Below are positions 24,881-32,739 of a DNA stretch of 64,000 nucleotides, piece by piece. Origin of the DNA: Pseudomonas simiae. GTDB lineage: Bacteria; Pseudomonadota; Gammaproteobacteria; Pseudomonadales; Pseudomonadaceae. The notes below the pieces were generated by a model that did not search any database, was not told the DNA's origin, and worked only from the letters and a program-made list of their open reading frames with translations. Location: the NCBI RefSeq assembly GCF_900111895.1, contig NZ_FOKB01000009.1, positions 1 to 64,000 on the forward strand, in the 5' to 3' direction. A program made the translations under genes and the position numbers. How positions within the stretch are numbered: position 1 is the first letter of the stretch; every line of letters starts with the position of its first letter.

Positions 24881-26500
24881 ATGAAAACTCAAGTAGTGTT
24901 TTGGAAAGCAAGTACCGCGCTGGCCCTGGCAGTAGCACTGGCACTCGGCGGCTGCAGCAGCGGTGGTGGTGGGCATAAATCCAGCGTGGCATCGTCCTCA
25001 CCGGATGCGGGTGCGGGAACGGGTGGTGGCACCGGTGGCGGTGATGGTGGAACCGGTGGTGGCACTGGTGGCGGTACTGGCGGAGGCACAGATGGTGGTA
25101 CTGGCGGAGGCACTGGTGGCGGTACCGGCGGTGGCACTGGTGGCGGTACCGGTGGCGGTACTGGCGGAGGTACTGGTGGCGGCACAGGCGGTGGCACAGG
25201 CTCGACAACCACTCCCCTGGTGACTGGCCAGATTGTCGGCACTCTGGGCGGTACTGTCGGTAATGTGGGTGCTGCGGTTGGCGACCTTGGCGACACTTTG
25301 AACAACGTTCCCATCGTCGGCACCACCGCTGGCGGTCTCGTCACCGCTACCGGCGACGCCGTCACCAGCATTGGTACCGGCGTGACTGCCGGCCTGGGCT
25401 CCCTGGGCACCAACAGCAACTCCCTCGGCATCACCGTGGCGGGCGTCGGTAACGGCGTTGCCGACCTGGGTGACGGCCTTTCGACCACCGGCAAATCCCT
25501 GTCGACCACACTGGGCGGTATTCCAGTGGTGGGCGGCTTGACCGGCGGTGTCGGCGGTGCTGCCGGCGGCCTGGTCGACAAGGTAGGTCAGACCGTCACC
25601 ATGCTGGGCGATACATTGAGCACCGCCAGCACCACCGGACCGCTGGGTTCTCTCACTAACACGGTCGGCGGCAAAGTGTTGGTGCCCGTGGTCTCGCTGG
25701 TGGAAAACACCACCGGCAACCTCGGCAAGGCCACCGGCCTTGGCAACCCGGTCAATGGCCTGCTGGATAAAGTCGGCTCGACGGTGACCGGCCTGGGTGG
25801 CCAGGTCGCCAGCGCGGGCGGCACCGGCAATCCGGTTACCAACATCGTAGGTGGCGCATTGACCGGCGTCGGTGGCGTGCTCGACAAATCCGGCGGCTAT
25901 GTTGCCCCAGCGGGCGGCGGCGCGAAATCCGGCCTGCCCGAGTTGGTGGGCGGCCTGATCGCCAACGTCGGTAACGGTCTGAATGTCGGCAACACTAATG
26001 GCACTGTCAGTGCCGCCGGTGTAACCGGTGGCGCCCTCGGCGGCACTGTTGCCTCCCTGGGCACGGTCATCGGTGGCAATGGCATCAGCAACACGGCAGC
26101 CACATCGCCCGTTGCCGGCTTGGCCACTCAGGTCGGTGCGGCCCTCAACCCAGTGACCTCCGGCGTCGCCAGCCTGACGCAAAATATCGGAACCACCACG
26201 GGCATCGGCGCGCCGGTCAACGGCCTGGTGACACAAGTGGGCGGCGCCGTCAGCGGTATCGGTGCCAACCTGACAGCCGCCAACGCCAACCCGATCACCA
26301 ATGCCCTCGGAGGCACCGTCAGTGCGGTGGGCAGCACCGTAGGCTCGGTCGGTGGGTTGGTCACAGGCGGCACCGGCACCAGTGGAGGCCTGCTTGGCGG
26401 CCTGAACGTAGGCGCCAACGCCTCGGCGGGTGGCAGTGCAAACACCAACACCGGCAGTGGGCTGGGCGGCTTACTGAACGGCCTGACCGGCAAAAAATAG
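24881..26500 (+). CDS. Glycine-rich repeat lipoprotein, collagen-like in name only
   Basis: A 539-residue lipoprotein. The signal peptide ends in the lipobox LALGGC (C25). Next is a tract of about 60 residues made of GGGT repeats. From residue 110 come loosely repeated segments of glycine, valine, leucine and threonine such as LLDKVGSTVTGLG and PVNGLVTQVGGAVSGIG, about 20-40 residues apart, which may be amphipathic. Similar Pseudomonas proteins are labelled collagen-like, but the repeat is not G-X-Y. Start is 24881 with AAGGAA. The TpsB gene follows after a terminator. An exported surface or matrix protein is inferred. Confidence 0.75.
   Translation: MKTQVVFWKASTALALAVALALGGCSSGGGGHKSSVASSSPDAGAGTGGGTGGGDGGTGGGTGGGTGGGTDGGTGGGTGGGTGGGTGGGTGGGTGGGTGGGTGGGTGSTTTPLVTGQIVGTLGGTVGNVGAAVGDLGDTLNNVPIVGTTAGGLVTATGDAVTSIGTGVTAGLGSLGTNSNSLGITVAGVGNGVADLGDGLSTTGKSLSTTLGGIPVVGGLTGGVGGAAGGLVDKVGQTVTMLGDTLSTASTTGPLGSLTNTVGGKVLVPVVSLVENTTGNLGKATGLGNPVNGLLDKVGSTVTGLGGQVASAGGTGNPVTNIVGGALTGVGGVLDKSGGYVAPAGGGAKSGLPELVGGLIANVGNGLNVGNTNGTVSAAGVTGGALGGTVASLGTVIGGNGISNTAATSPVAGLATQVGAALNPVTSGVASLTQNIGTTTGIGAPVNGLVTQVGGAVSGIGANLTAANANPITNALGGTVSAVGSTVGSVGGLVTGGTGTSGGLLGGLNVGANASAGGSANTNTGSGLGGLLNGLTGKK
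25018..25203 (+). repeat. Imperfect 12-bp tandem repeat coding for GGGT
   Basis: About 15 copies of a 12-base unit of the form GGT-GGC-ACT-GGC/A, varying mostly in third positions, code for Gly-Gly-Gly-Thr. The unit is a multiple of three, so copy-number change would alter the length of the tract without a frameshift. Confidence 0.85.
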
Positions 26501-26552
26501 AATTGCACCTGGCCGATTAGACGGCCTCCCCTACAGCGCCTACGCTTGGTTG

Positions 26553-26587
26553 AGACGAGAGACCCCAATAAGTCTCTCGTCTTTTTT
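26553..26587 (+). terminator. Rho-independent terminator between the lipoprotein and TpsB genes
   Basis: GACGAGAGA pairs with TCTCTCGTC around a 13-base spacer, followed by six T. It lies 53 bp after the lipoprotein stop and 85 bp before the TpsB start, so read-through to the TpsB gene would be reduced or regulated. Confidence 0.9.
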
Positions 26588-26672
26588 ATGGGGCTGGAAT
26601 CATGCCCTCCCGAACCGAGTCCCAGAACCCGGCGGGCCCGAAACGCTGCTGCAGTTGACCATGGAGTGTCCT

Positions 26673-28355
26673 ATGCGCGTGTTGACGCCGATGTTAGTGC
26701 TTACCCTCAGTGCCTACGCACAGGCCGAGACCCTTCCCAACTTCCTCAACAGCAACGACACCATTCGCAACTTGCCAGTGCCCAACCTTCCCGCCGACGC
26801 CTATCGACCGGTCACGCCGCAAACCCAGGTGCCCGAAGCTCCGCCCACTCAGGGCCAGCCGCTGTTGATGGACACCAAGGTCACGATTCGCAAGCTGCAG
26901 ATCGAGGGTGGCACCGTCTACCCGCTCGCCGAGACCGCCAAGGCCTACGAACCGTTGATTGGCCATGAGACCAACCTGGCGCAACTGATCGAAGCCACCC
27001 GTGGCATTACACGTCGCTACCAGCAAGACGGTTATCTGTTGTCCTACGCATTCTTGCCCCAGCAAGACTTCGAAAATGGCCTGGTGCGCGTGGTGCTGGT
27101 GGAAGGCTATATCAAGGACTACCAGCAAAGTGGCGATATCGGCTCGGTCTCGGCTTACGTCGACAAACTGGCCAATAAACTCCTGGCCGAACGCCCACTG
27201 ACTCGCAAAACCTTCGAGCGCTACACCACGCTCATGGGCCGTATCCCCGGTGTCACCCTGCAAGCGCAAGTACCGCCGCCAGGCACTACCGACGGTGGCA
27301 CACGCATGCAGATCACCGCCAGCCGCAAGCCCTTCACCAGCAGCATGAGCATGACCGATGACAACCGCGGTGGCCTGCAGGCCTTGCTCACTGGCACAAG
27401 CAACTCCCAAACCTCAATGGGCGAGCAGCTCAATATCAGCGGGCTGTTCCCACCTGGCGAAGATAAAGAGCACTACTACCGCGTGGGCTACAGCCAGTTC
27501 ATCAATGCCGAAGGCACCCAGTTGGCGCTCGCCGCCGAACGCTACCGCGCCGACCCCAACGCCAACCTGCAACTGGACGGCGGCTTCGAGCTAAAGCCGC
27601 ACCAGTCCATCGATCGCTACTCCATCGGCCTCAGCCACCCGCTGGTAGCCTCTCCGACTGAGTCGCTGACCCTCGGTACGCGCCTCTACGCAGTGGACCA
27701 GACCACACGCTACAAACTCGTGGGTTACCCCCAACGTTTCGACATCGAAACCAACCTGCGTGCCCTGGCGTTCGAAGGTGACTGGCGCAAATCCGACACC
27801 CGCCAACTGCGTATCCTCAGCGCCGGCCTGTATCAGGGAATAAATGGCCTGGGCGCCAGGACCCACAGTGATTTTGAAGGGCTCAAGCCCGACCTGGACT
27901 TTTTCCGCCTGCGCCTGTCCGGCGTACAAAGCGACAAGTTCTTCGATAACTGGCAAGGCGTACTGTCGGGCGCGTTTTACTGGAGCAATGACACCCTGCC
28001 CGACAGCGAACGCGCCACGTTCGGCGGGCAGAACTTCGGTCGTGGCTACCCTGACGATCAAGGCTCCGGTGACAAGGGTTGGGGGGTGGCTTATGAGTTC
28101 AACTACAGCTACAACCGCGCCGGCGACTGGGTGAGGATCCTGCAGCCCTATGTCGTGTTCGACCGCGCCAAGAGCTGGTTCAACGATCTGCCAGTCAAGA
28201 GCAACGATATGTCATCGGCTGCCGTAGGGCTGCGCTTCGGGGACAACAAGTACTACAACATCGCCCTGGAAGCGGCCAAGCCGATGTCGGATATCGCGCT
28301 GGACAGCTTCAACCGGCGGCCACGGTACACGTTGAGCTTCAGTTATCAGCTCTGA
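26673..28355 (+). CDS. TpsB-type (ShlB/FhaC/HecB) outer-membrane transporter
   Basis: A 560-residue Omp85-superfamily porin. The signal peptide is about residues 1-18 (ends SAYAQA). A proline-rich linker is followed by POTRA domains at about 65-220 (VTIRKLQIEGGTVYPL, and the second near YIKDYQQSG). A 16-strand barrel runs to a terminal aromatic-type strand ending YTLSFSYQL. The lid-loop motif is GRGYPDD in place of VRGY; the arginine is kept. It would export a two-partner secreted protein. Start at 26673, with GGAG. No TpsA with a haemagglutinin domain is in the window. Confidence 0.85.
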   Translation: MRVLTPMLVLTLSAYAQAETLPNFLNSNDTIRNLPVPNLPADAYRPVTPQTQVPEAPPTQGQPLLMDTKVTIRKLQIEGGTVYPLAETAKAYEPLIGHETNLAQLIEATRGITRRYQQDGYLLSYAFLPQQDFENGLVRVVLVEGYIKDYQQSGDIGSVSAYVDKLANKLLAERPLTRKTFERYTTLMGRIPGVTLQAQVPPPGTTDGGTRMQITASRKPFTSSMSMTDDNRGGLQALLTGTSNSQTSMGEQLNISGLFPPGEDKEHYYRVGYSQFINAEGTQLALAAERYRADPNANLQLDGGFELKPHQSIDRYSIGLSHPLVASPTESLTLGTRLYAVDQTTRYKLVGYPQRFDIETNLRALAFEGDWRKSDTRQLRILSAGLYQGINGLGARTHSDFEGLKPDLDFFRLRLSGVQSDKFFDNWQGVLSGAFYWSNDTLPDSERATFGGQNFGRGYPDDQGSGDKGWGVAYEFNYSYNRAGDWVRILQPYVVFDRAKSWFNDLPVKSNDMSSAAVGLRFGDNKYYNIALEAAKPMSDIALDSFNRRPRYTLSFSYQL

Positions 28356-28362
28356 TCCCGCC

Positions 28363-28389
28363 CTGTAGGCGCCGGCCTGGCGCCTACAG
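28363..28389. terminator. Perfect GC hairpin between convergent genes
   Basis: CTGTAGGCGCC and GGCGCCTACAG form an 11-bp inverted repeat around a short loop. It lies after the TpsB gene and overlaps the stop codon of the opposing receiver gene, so it could end both transcripts. Part of the REP-like CTGTAGG family. Confidence 0.6.
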
Positions 28390-28788
28390 CCTGGATTTCG
28401 GCAGGGGAAACAGGTTGTTCAGCGTATCAATCAACCGCACCAGGTAGATCGGCTTGCGAAACAAGTCCAGCACCTGCAAGCGCAGCATATCGCTCACGTC
28501 ATCCATCTCGGCATGACCGGACATCACAATCACTGGCAGGTGAGAACGTGAGGTGTGCTCACGCAGGCGTTTGATCAAGGAGATGCCGCTTTCTTCGGGC
28601 ATACGCAGGTCGGTGATGACCAGGGCAATATCGGGGTGGAGTGTCAATTCTTGCAGGGCGAAGGTGACGGAGGTGGCGGTAAAACAGACAAACCCCTCAT
28701 TTTCAAGGGACTCGGCAAGTTCGATCAGGGCGTCCTCTTCGTCGTCCACCAAAAGAATTTGCTGGCGGTTAGGCGAAGAGGCGCTCAT
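28384..28788 (-). CDS. Stand-alone receiver-domain response regulator
   Basis: A 134-residue protein made of one REC domain. Acidic pocket DD (residues 15-16), phospho-acceptor in VITDLRMPE (D60), and the conserved lysine in FRKPIYL. There is no output domain. I start at ATG 28788 (MSASSPN); an upstream GTG has no support. It is downstream of flp on the same strand (58 bp away) and is not part of the known P. aeruginosa tad set. It could take phosphate from PprA; this is inference. Confidence 0.8.
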   Translation of the reverse strand: MSASSPNRQQILLVDDEEDALIELAESLENEGFVCFTATSVTFALQELTLHPDIALVITDLRMPEESGISLIKRLREHTSRSHLPVIVMSGHAEMDDVSDMLRLQVLDLFRKPIYLVRLIDTLNNLFPLPKSRL

Positions 28789-28846
28789 GGCTGTACCTGA
28801 ACAGAAAGAACTTTGATAGGCAGTTTCCACATGTACAAAGGGGCGT

Positions 28847-29038
28847 TCACGTCGTCATTTTAGTCGCGACGCTATCGAAGATAGACTTGATCTTATCTCC
28901 AAGCCCTGTACCGGCCCCCACGATCACCAGTGCAACCATTGCCACGATAATCGCGTACTCAATACCCGACGCGCCATCTTTACGTTGAAAAAAGAGTTGG
29001 GTCTGGACATACATCTTCAACATCAGCTCAAGGAACAT
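28847..29038 (-). CDS. flp: Type IVb Flp pilin
   Basis: A 63-residue prepilin. The Flp cleavage site is G before ASGIEY, leaving glutamate at +5 and tyrosine at +6, then the hydrophobic stretch AIIVAMVALVIVGAG. The start at 29038 has GGGAGAAG at good spacing. It is processed by the FppA peptidase (37703) and assembled by the Tad machine into Flp pili that mediate surface attachment. It is divergent from rcpC, as in P. aeruginosa. Confidence 0.9.
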   Translation of the reverse strand: MFLELMLKMYVQTQLFFQRKDGASGIEYAIIVAMVALVIVGAGTGLGDKIKSIFDSVATKMTT

Positions 29039-29370
29039 GAGACTTCTCCCTAAAACGCCTTTAAAAGCCGGAACGGCTCTAGTACCAGATGATCGCGGCG
29101 TGCCGTTAGAGCATTGTCAACAAACCTCGGGCTCACAACTGTAAGAACGGATTAATCACAAAGTATTAGTCGCAAAGTTGACGCAATGACCCCGGCCTTT
29201 AAACGGTTGCGCTTCCAGTTCAGATAATTTTTTTCCGGGTTAATGGCATTTTGTCCTAGCTGAGCTACCTTCAAATAGCCAAATCGTTAGATGTTCATTA
29301 CAGCCAGGTTGCGGATTAACCCGATTGGATTAAACGGGCATGCAGTGCAACGGGGAAAGGGAGAGCCGTC
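29039..29370. promoter_or_regulatory. Divergent promoter region of flp and rcpC
   Basis: This 332-bp gap is moderately AT-rich and holds no gene. It must carry the promoters of flp (leftwards) and of the rcpC-tad operon (rightwards). PprB is the expected activator of both in Pseudomonas, but I cannot point to its box with certainty. A TTGACG at about 29179 is a candidate -35 for the rightward direction with only a weak -10. GGGAAAGGGAGAG precedes the rcpC start. Confidence 0.4.
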
Positions 29371-30312
29371 ATGAACAGTCGCATCAGCATGGTCCTGGCC
29401 GGCTTGTTGCTGATTGGGGCATTGATCGCCGGGTACTGGGGGCTTGTATTGAGCCGCGCACCGGAGCCCGTCGCCGCCCCCGTTGCACCTGTCGTTTCCG
29501 TGGATAACACCGTCGCTGCCGTTGAAGACCAGACCCGCCAACCGGTGGTGGTGCTGGTGCACGAAGTGTCCGCCTTTACGCCACTGACCGCCGCTGACCT
29601 GGCCATAGAAAAACTGCGTACCGTACCCGCCGGCAGCCTGTCCCAGCTTGACCAAGCCATCGGTCGTATCCCCCTTCGCACCTTGGGGGCGGGCACTTGG
29701 CTCACCGAAGAAAGCTTCAGCAGCGGCGGTCCGCTCGCTCGCATGATTCGCCCGAACGAGCGGGCACTGGCCGTGGCGGTGGATGAGGTGAGCGGCGCCG
29801 GAGGCCAATTGACCCCCGGGGACTACGTGGATGTATTGCTGTTCCTGCGCCAGGATGCCAGCAACGCCGAACAGTCAGCTCAGATCGTCCTTCCAGCGAT
29901 GCGCCTGCTCAGCGTTGGCGACCAGTTGGGCCTGGCCAGCGATGGCACCCCCGCGGTGCCACCGCCGGCCACGGTCGAAGAACGCGCCCAGGCAGCACAA
30001 CGTCGGGCCGCCGCGCGCACCGTGGTGCTGGCGGTGCCGGAGCCGCTATTGAGCCGCCTGATGCTCGCCGCCCAAGCAGGCACGTTGCGCCTGGCCGTAC
30101 GCAGCGCCGAGGAGCAACTGCTCAGCCGCTACTGGGCCGGCGAAAGCGACGCATCACAAAGGCTGGAAAGCGCCAACCGCGACCTCTACCAATTCACGCA
30201 ACTGGCCCTGACCGGGCCGCCCAAGCGAGTCACGTCCGCCGCAAGTGAGCCTGGCGTTCGGCGTGGCATTGAAGTCATTCGCGGTGCCCAGGCGGCTCCC
30301 CTCACCCCGTAA
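29371..30312 (+). CDS. rcpC: Flp pilus assembly protein CpaB/RcpC
   Basis: A 313-residue protein. An N-terminal membrane helix (VLAGLLLIGALIAGYWGLV) is followed by a SAF-type domain at about 50-115 and the RcpC/CpaB region (VDEVSGAGGQLTPGDYVDVL). It works with the secretin RcpA in the periplasm. First gene of the rcpC-rcpA-tadZABCD operon; rcpA begins 19 bp later. Confidence 0.88.
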   Translation: MNSRISMVLAGLLLIGALIAGYWGLVLSRAPEPVAAPVAPVVSVDNTVAAVEDQTRQPVVVLVHEVSAFTPLTAADLAIEKLRTVPAGSLSQLDQAIGRIPLRTLGAGTWLTEESFSSGGPLARMIRPNERALAVAVDEVSGAGGQLTPGDYVDVLLFLRQDASNAEQSAQIVLPAMRLLSVGDQLGLASDGTPAVPPPATVEERAQAAQRRAAARTVVLAVPEPLLSRLMLAAQAGTLRLAVRSAEEQLLSRYWAGESDASQRLESANRDLYQFTQLALTGPPKRVTSAASEPGVRRGIEVIRGAQAAPLTP

Positions 30313-30331
30313 TCGAACAAGGATGCCTTGA

Positions 30332-31549
30332 ATGAGCCAGCGCTACGCACCCGTGTTCACGCAAATGGCCTGGGCCTTCCTGCTGTCGAGCCTGCCGCTC
30401 GGCGTGGCCTTGGCGGCGCCAGGCAATTGCAGCGCCCTGGGTCAGTTGCCTGCCGTGGTCGAGGTAGGAGAAGGTCTGCAACAAGAGCTGCAATCGCCCG
30501 TGGCCATCACCCGGCTGGCCATCGGCGACCCGAAAATCGCCGATGTGCGCGTGAATGGCGACCGTAATTTCCTGCTGACCGGCGTCTCGTCCGGCGCCAC
30601 CAGCCTGTTGGTGTGGACCGCCTGCGCCCGTTCACCGCGCCAGAGCATGGTGTTCGTCAAGGGCAAGGCCACCTCGGCGCTGACCAGCCTGTCGCTGTCG
30701 CCGTCGGAAGACCCTCTGCTGCCCAGCCAGGTGCAAACCGATATTCGCTTTGTCGAGGTCAGCCGTACCAAGCTCAAGGAAGCCAGCACCCGACTTTTGG
30801 GCTCAGGCGCAAACTTTTTCTTCGGCAGCCCCAACCTGCTGTCCCCTTCGGAAGGCGTTTTCAAGCTGCCGGTAAACACTGAAGGCTTCAACGTCGGTTT
30901 CGGTGGCGGTCGGGTCAAAGCCATGATCAACGCGCTGGAGCGCAGTGGTTTCGCCTATACCCTGGCACGTCCCAGCCTGGTGGCCATGAGCGGCCAGAGT
31001 GCTTCCTTCCTGGCTGGCGGCGAGGTGCCGATCCCGGTGCCCAGCGCAGGCAGCGACACGATCTCCATCGAATACAAGGAGTTCGGCATTCGCCTGACGC
31101 TGACGCCGACAGTGATTGACCGCAACCGCATCTCCCTCAAGGTCGCACCCGAAGTCAGCGAGCTGGACTACAGCAACGCCGTGCAGATCCAAGGCATCCA
31201 GGTGCCGGCCCTGACGGTGCGCCGTACCGACACCAGCGTGTCCCTGGCCGATGGTGAAAGCTTTGTGATCAGCGGCCTGATCAGCAGCAACAACCGCTCC
31301 ACCATCAACAAGTTTCCAGGGCTGGGCGATATCCCGATCCTCGGGGCGTTTTTCCGCGACTCCAATATCAGCCGCGAAGAAAAAGAGCTGTTGATGATCG
31401 TCACACCGCACCTGGTACAGCCATTGGCCGCCAACGCCCAACTGCCGTCCTTGCCCGGCGAAAAACTGCGCAGCTACGACCCGAACTGGTACCGGTTGTT
31501 TTTCCTGGAAAACGGCAATTTCGACCGCCGTAGTGGACTTTCCCAATGA
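30332..31549 (+). CDS. rcpA: Flp pilus outer-membrane secretin
   Basis: A 405-residue secretin of the type II/III superfamily. It has a signal peptide (SSLPLGVALAA), an N-terminal pilus-specific domain with VEVGEGLQQELQSPVAITRLA, and the secretin core from about residue 210 (FAYTLARPSLVAMSGQ, EFGIRLTLTPTV, ISGLI). It forms the outer-membrane channel for the Flp pilus. The end overlaps tadZ by four bases. Confidence 0.88.
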   Translation: MSQRYAPVFTQMAWAFLLSSLPLGVALAAPGNCSALGQLPAVVEVGEGLQQELQSPVAITRLAIGDPKIADVRVNGDRNFLLTGVSSGATSLLVWTACARSPRQSMVFVKGKATSALTSLSLSPSEDPLLPSQVQTDIRFVEVSRTKLKEASTRLLGSGANFFFGSPNLLSPSEGVFKLPVNTEGFNVGFGGGRVKAMINALERSGFAYTLARPSLVAMSGQSASFLAGGEVPIPVPSAGSDTISIEYKEFGIRLTLTPTVIDRNRISLKVAPEVSELDYSNAVQIQGIQVPALTVRRTDTSVSLADGESFVISGLISSNNRSTINKFPGLGDIPILGAFFRDSNISREEKELLMIVTPHLVQPLAANAQLPSLPGEKLRSYDPNWYRLFFLENGNFDRRSGLSQ

Positions 31550-32739
31550 GCGATAGCCTGAGCCAGACCTTTCTCGCCATCACCCGCAACACCACTGACC
31601 TGGAGTGGCTGCAGGGCGCCCTGGCGCCCCTTGGCCAGGTCGTGAGCGCCGGTACCGGCAGCCTGGACGAATTGCTCGCGCTGGTCGACGTCACCTTCGC
31701 CAACCTGGTATTCGTGGGCCTGGACCGTGAGAACCTCGTGACCCAGAGCGCACTGATCGAAGGTGCCCTGGAGGCCAAGCCGATGCTCGCCGTGGTTGCC
31801 CTGGGCGATGGCATGGATAACCAGCTGGTCCTGAACGCCATGCGCGCCGGCGCCCGCGACTTCGTGGCCTACGGCTCACGTTCAAGCGAAGTGGCCGGCC
31901 TGGTGCGACGCCTAAGCAAGCGCTTGCCAGCCGTCGCCCACAGCGCGCAACTGGGCGGCCTGACCGTGCTGTTTGGCACCCAGAGCAATGCCGACGGAGC
32001 GATGCTGGCGACGCACCTGGCCTTGGTGGTGCAGAAAAGCGGGCAGCAAACGTTGCTGCTCGACCTGGGCCTGCCACGCAGTGACAGCCTGGCGCTGCTC
32101 GGCCTGGAAAGCACGTTCAATTTCGGCGACGCGCTGAGGCATTTGCGCCGCCTCGATTCCACCTTGATCAACAGCGCCTTCACCACAGCGCTGGACGGCT
32201 TGCGCATCCTGGCGTACGCCACCGGTGATGAACCGCTCAAACTGACCAGCGCCGCCGAATTGTTCATGCTGCTCAGCGCACTGCGCCAACATTTCCAGCA
32301 TATCGTCGTGAACATTACCGGGCAGCCCGACAGCGAAGCGTTGCGCACCTTTGTCAGCCACTGCGACAAACTGCTGTGGTGCACCGACCAGAGCGTACTG
32401 GACTGCCGGCGCAACCTCGCAGTGCTCAATCGCTGGCGCGAAAAAGGCATGAAGCTTGATCATGCCAAACTGGTAGTAGACCGCTACATCAAAGCCTGCG
32501 CACCGGACATCGAAGCCCTGGAAAAAAGCTTCGGTCTTGCGTGCATCGCCGTACTGCCCCTGAGCGCGGAATTGCGCCTTAATGTGAAAAACCAGGGCCA
32601 GCCCCTGTTTGCCCTGGCCCCACGCGAACCCTTGACCCAAGCCGTGCGCACGTTGGGTGAGCTCCTGGCTAAACGTTCTGAGGGGCTTGCAAAACCGTCA
32701 ATGCGTTGGTTTGAACGCCTCCTGGGATCAGGACAATGA
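31546..32739 (+). CDS. tadZ: Pilus localisation protein TadZ, ParA/MinD-like
   Basis: A 397-residue protein. The first 125 residues are a receiver-like domain without a clear phospho-aspartate. The C-terminal part is a ParA/MinD-like fold with LTVLFGTQSNADGAMLATHL at the P-loop position and LLLDLGLPRSD after it. The Walker A motif is degenerate, with no lysine or GK[ST], as in many TadZ proteins. TadZ guides TadA and the pilus to the pole. It overlaps both neighbours by four bases. Confidence 0.82.
   Translation: MSDSLSQTFLAITRNTTDLEWLQGALAPLGQVVSAGTGSLDELLALVDVTFANLVFVGLDRENLVTQSALIEGALEAKPMLAVVALGDGMDNQLVLNAMRAGARDFVAYGSRSSEVAGLVRRLSKRLPAVAHSAQLGGLTVLFGTQSNADGAMLATHLALVVQKSGQQTLLLDLGLPRSDSLALLGLESTFNFGDALRHLRRLDSTLINSAFTTALDGLRILAYATGDEPLKLTSAAELFMLLSALRQHFQHIVVNITGQPDSEALRTFVSHCDKLLWCTDQSVLDCRRNLAVLNRWREKGMKLDHAKLVVDRYIKACAPDIEALEKSFGLACIAVLPLSAELRLNVKNQGQPLFALAPREPLTQAVRTLGELLAKRSEGLAKPSMRWFERLLGSGQ

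Noticed and set aside
25018..25203. Possible CRISPR-like array
   Set aside because: The unit is 12 bp, contiguous and coding (GGGT), with no spacers.
24881..26500. Collagen triple helix
   Set aside because: Glycine does not occur at every third position over long stretches and there is no G-X-Y pattern; the repeat is GGGT.
29039..29370. Sigma54 promoter for the tad operon
   Set aside because: TGGCATTTTGTCC near 29243 lacks the GG/GC spacing of a -24/-12 promoter.
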